The notes beneath the pieces were generated by a model. The model had not been told where the DNA came from. It saw only the letters and a program-made list of their open reading frames with translations, and searched no databases. A stretch of DNA of 6,130 nucleotides, from the NCBI GenBank assembly GCA_027348305.1, contig DAIEPS010000117.1:1-6130 (forward strand), written 5' to 3'. The DNA comes from Anaerolineaceae bacterium (GTDB lineage Bacteria > Chloroflexota > Anaerolineae > Anaerolineales > Anaerolineaceae). The position numbers and the translations under genes are program-made. Below are positions 5,936 through 6,130 of the stretch, piece after piece. Position 1 is the stretch's first letter; every line of letters begins with the position of its first letter.

Positions 5936-6130
5936 TTATGATGATCTTTGACTCGGCGGTCTTCCGCGTGGACGCAGCTCTGCTTTAGGTGCTGGCTGCC
6001 GCTGCACTTCATCCAACCGGGATTCGATCATATCCAGCCAGCGCAGATCGGCCTCAAGGTGCATGGCGGATTTATCCATCAAAAGCATTTGGGCCAGTTG
6101 GTTTTGCGGATCAAGCGTCTGGCGTTGTTC
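5936..6130 (-). CDS. C-terminal end of a probable PadR-family transcriptional regulator
   Basis: The minus-strand frame is open from the window edge to a TAA at 5936-5938, giving 64 residues and no start. The text LLMDKSAMHLEADLRWLDMIESRLDE (residues about 16-41, described here in two parts: LLMDKSAMHLEA then DLRWLDMIESRLDE) resembles the C-terminal dimerisation helix of PadR/Vir-type regulators, where an acidic, Trp-containing amphipathic helix is typical. A proline- and arginine-rich tail (RPRGRPPSQRSS) follows. The winged-helix DNA-binding half would lie beyond the window. PadR proteins often precede MacB-type ABC genes and repress them, which fits the 47-bp spacing and shared strand. The call rests on one helix and on context, so it is moderate; an unrelated coiled-coil protein remains possible. 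Confidence 0.6.
   Translation of the reverse strand, partial: EQRQTLDPQNQLAQMLLMDKSAMHLEADLRWLDMIESRLDEVQRQPAPKAELRPRGRPPSQRSS

Overview
The window looks like a stretch of bacterial chromosome, most likely from the Chloroflexota (Anaerolineae-like). This is inferred from the style of the proteins: a long secreted Ig/βγ-crystallin/pre-peptidase-type surface protein, a very small XRE regulator paired with a small membrane protein, and a PadR–MacB-type ABC operon. No rRNA or other phylogenetic marker is present, so the assignment is tentative.

Layout, left to right. (1) Positions 1-1737, + strand: the C-terminal 578 residues of a multidomain extracellular protein (Ig-like, βγ-crystallin-like, two Ig/Fn3-like domains, a PPC-like β-sandwich), ending in a short hydrophobic segment and a very basic tail that probably anchors it in the membrane. 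A strong intrinsic terminator follows. (2) Positions 1801-2547, + strand: a self-contained regulatory cassette. A consensus σ70-type promoter is bracketed by two related palindromes whose centres lie 41 bp apart. It drives a 69-residue XRE/Cro-type repressor-like protein that overlaps by 8 bp a 149-residue four-helix membrane protein. The pairing recalls the CylR2/CylR1 type of small DNA-binding protein plus membrane partner. (3) Positions 2568-2604: a long near-perfect hairpin between convergent genes. (4) Positions 2617-6130, - strand: an operon read right to left, consisting of the C-terminal end of a probable PadR-family regulator, a MacB/LolD-type ABC ATPase, and an 845-residue ten-helix duplicated FtsX/MacB-type permease that overlaps the ATPase gene by 4 bp.

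How the genes may work together. The ATPase and permease should form one membrane transporter or mechanotransmission complex, presumably controlled by the PadR protein. Its substrate cannot be told from sequence. The XRE/membrane-protein cassette probably controls itself through the twin operators, and its signal and any further targets are unknown. By eye, the operator half-site is not seen near the ABC operon, so a regulatory link between the two units is not supported within this window.

Every gap between genes is shorter than 300 bases. The 1738-1895 gap is filled by a terminator, a promoter and operators; the 2548-2616 gap by the hairpin; and the 5889-5935 gap is AT-rich with only a ribosome binding site. 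I saw no tRNA, rRNA, CRISPR array or transposase.
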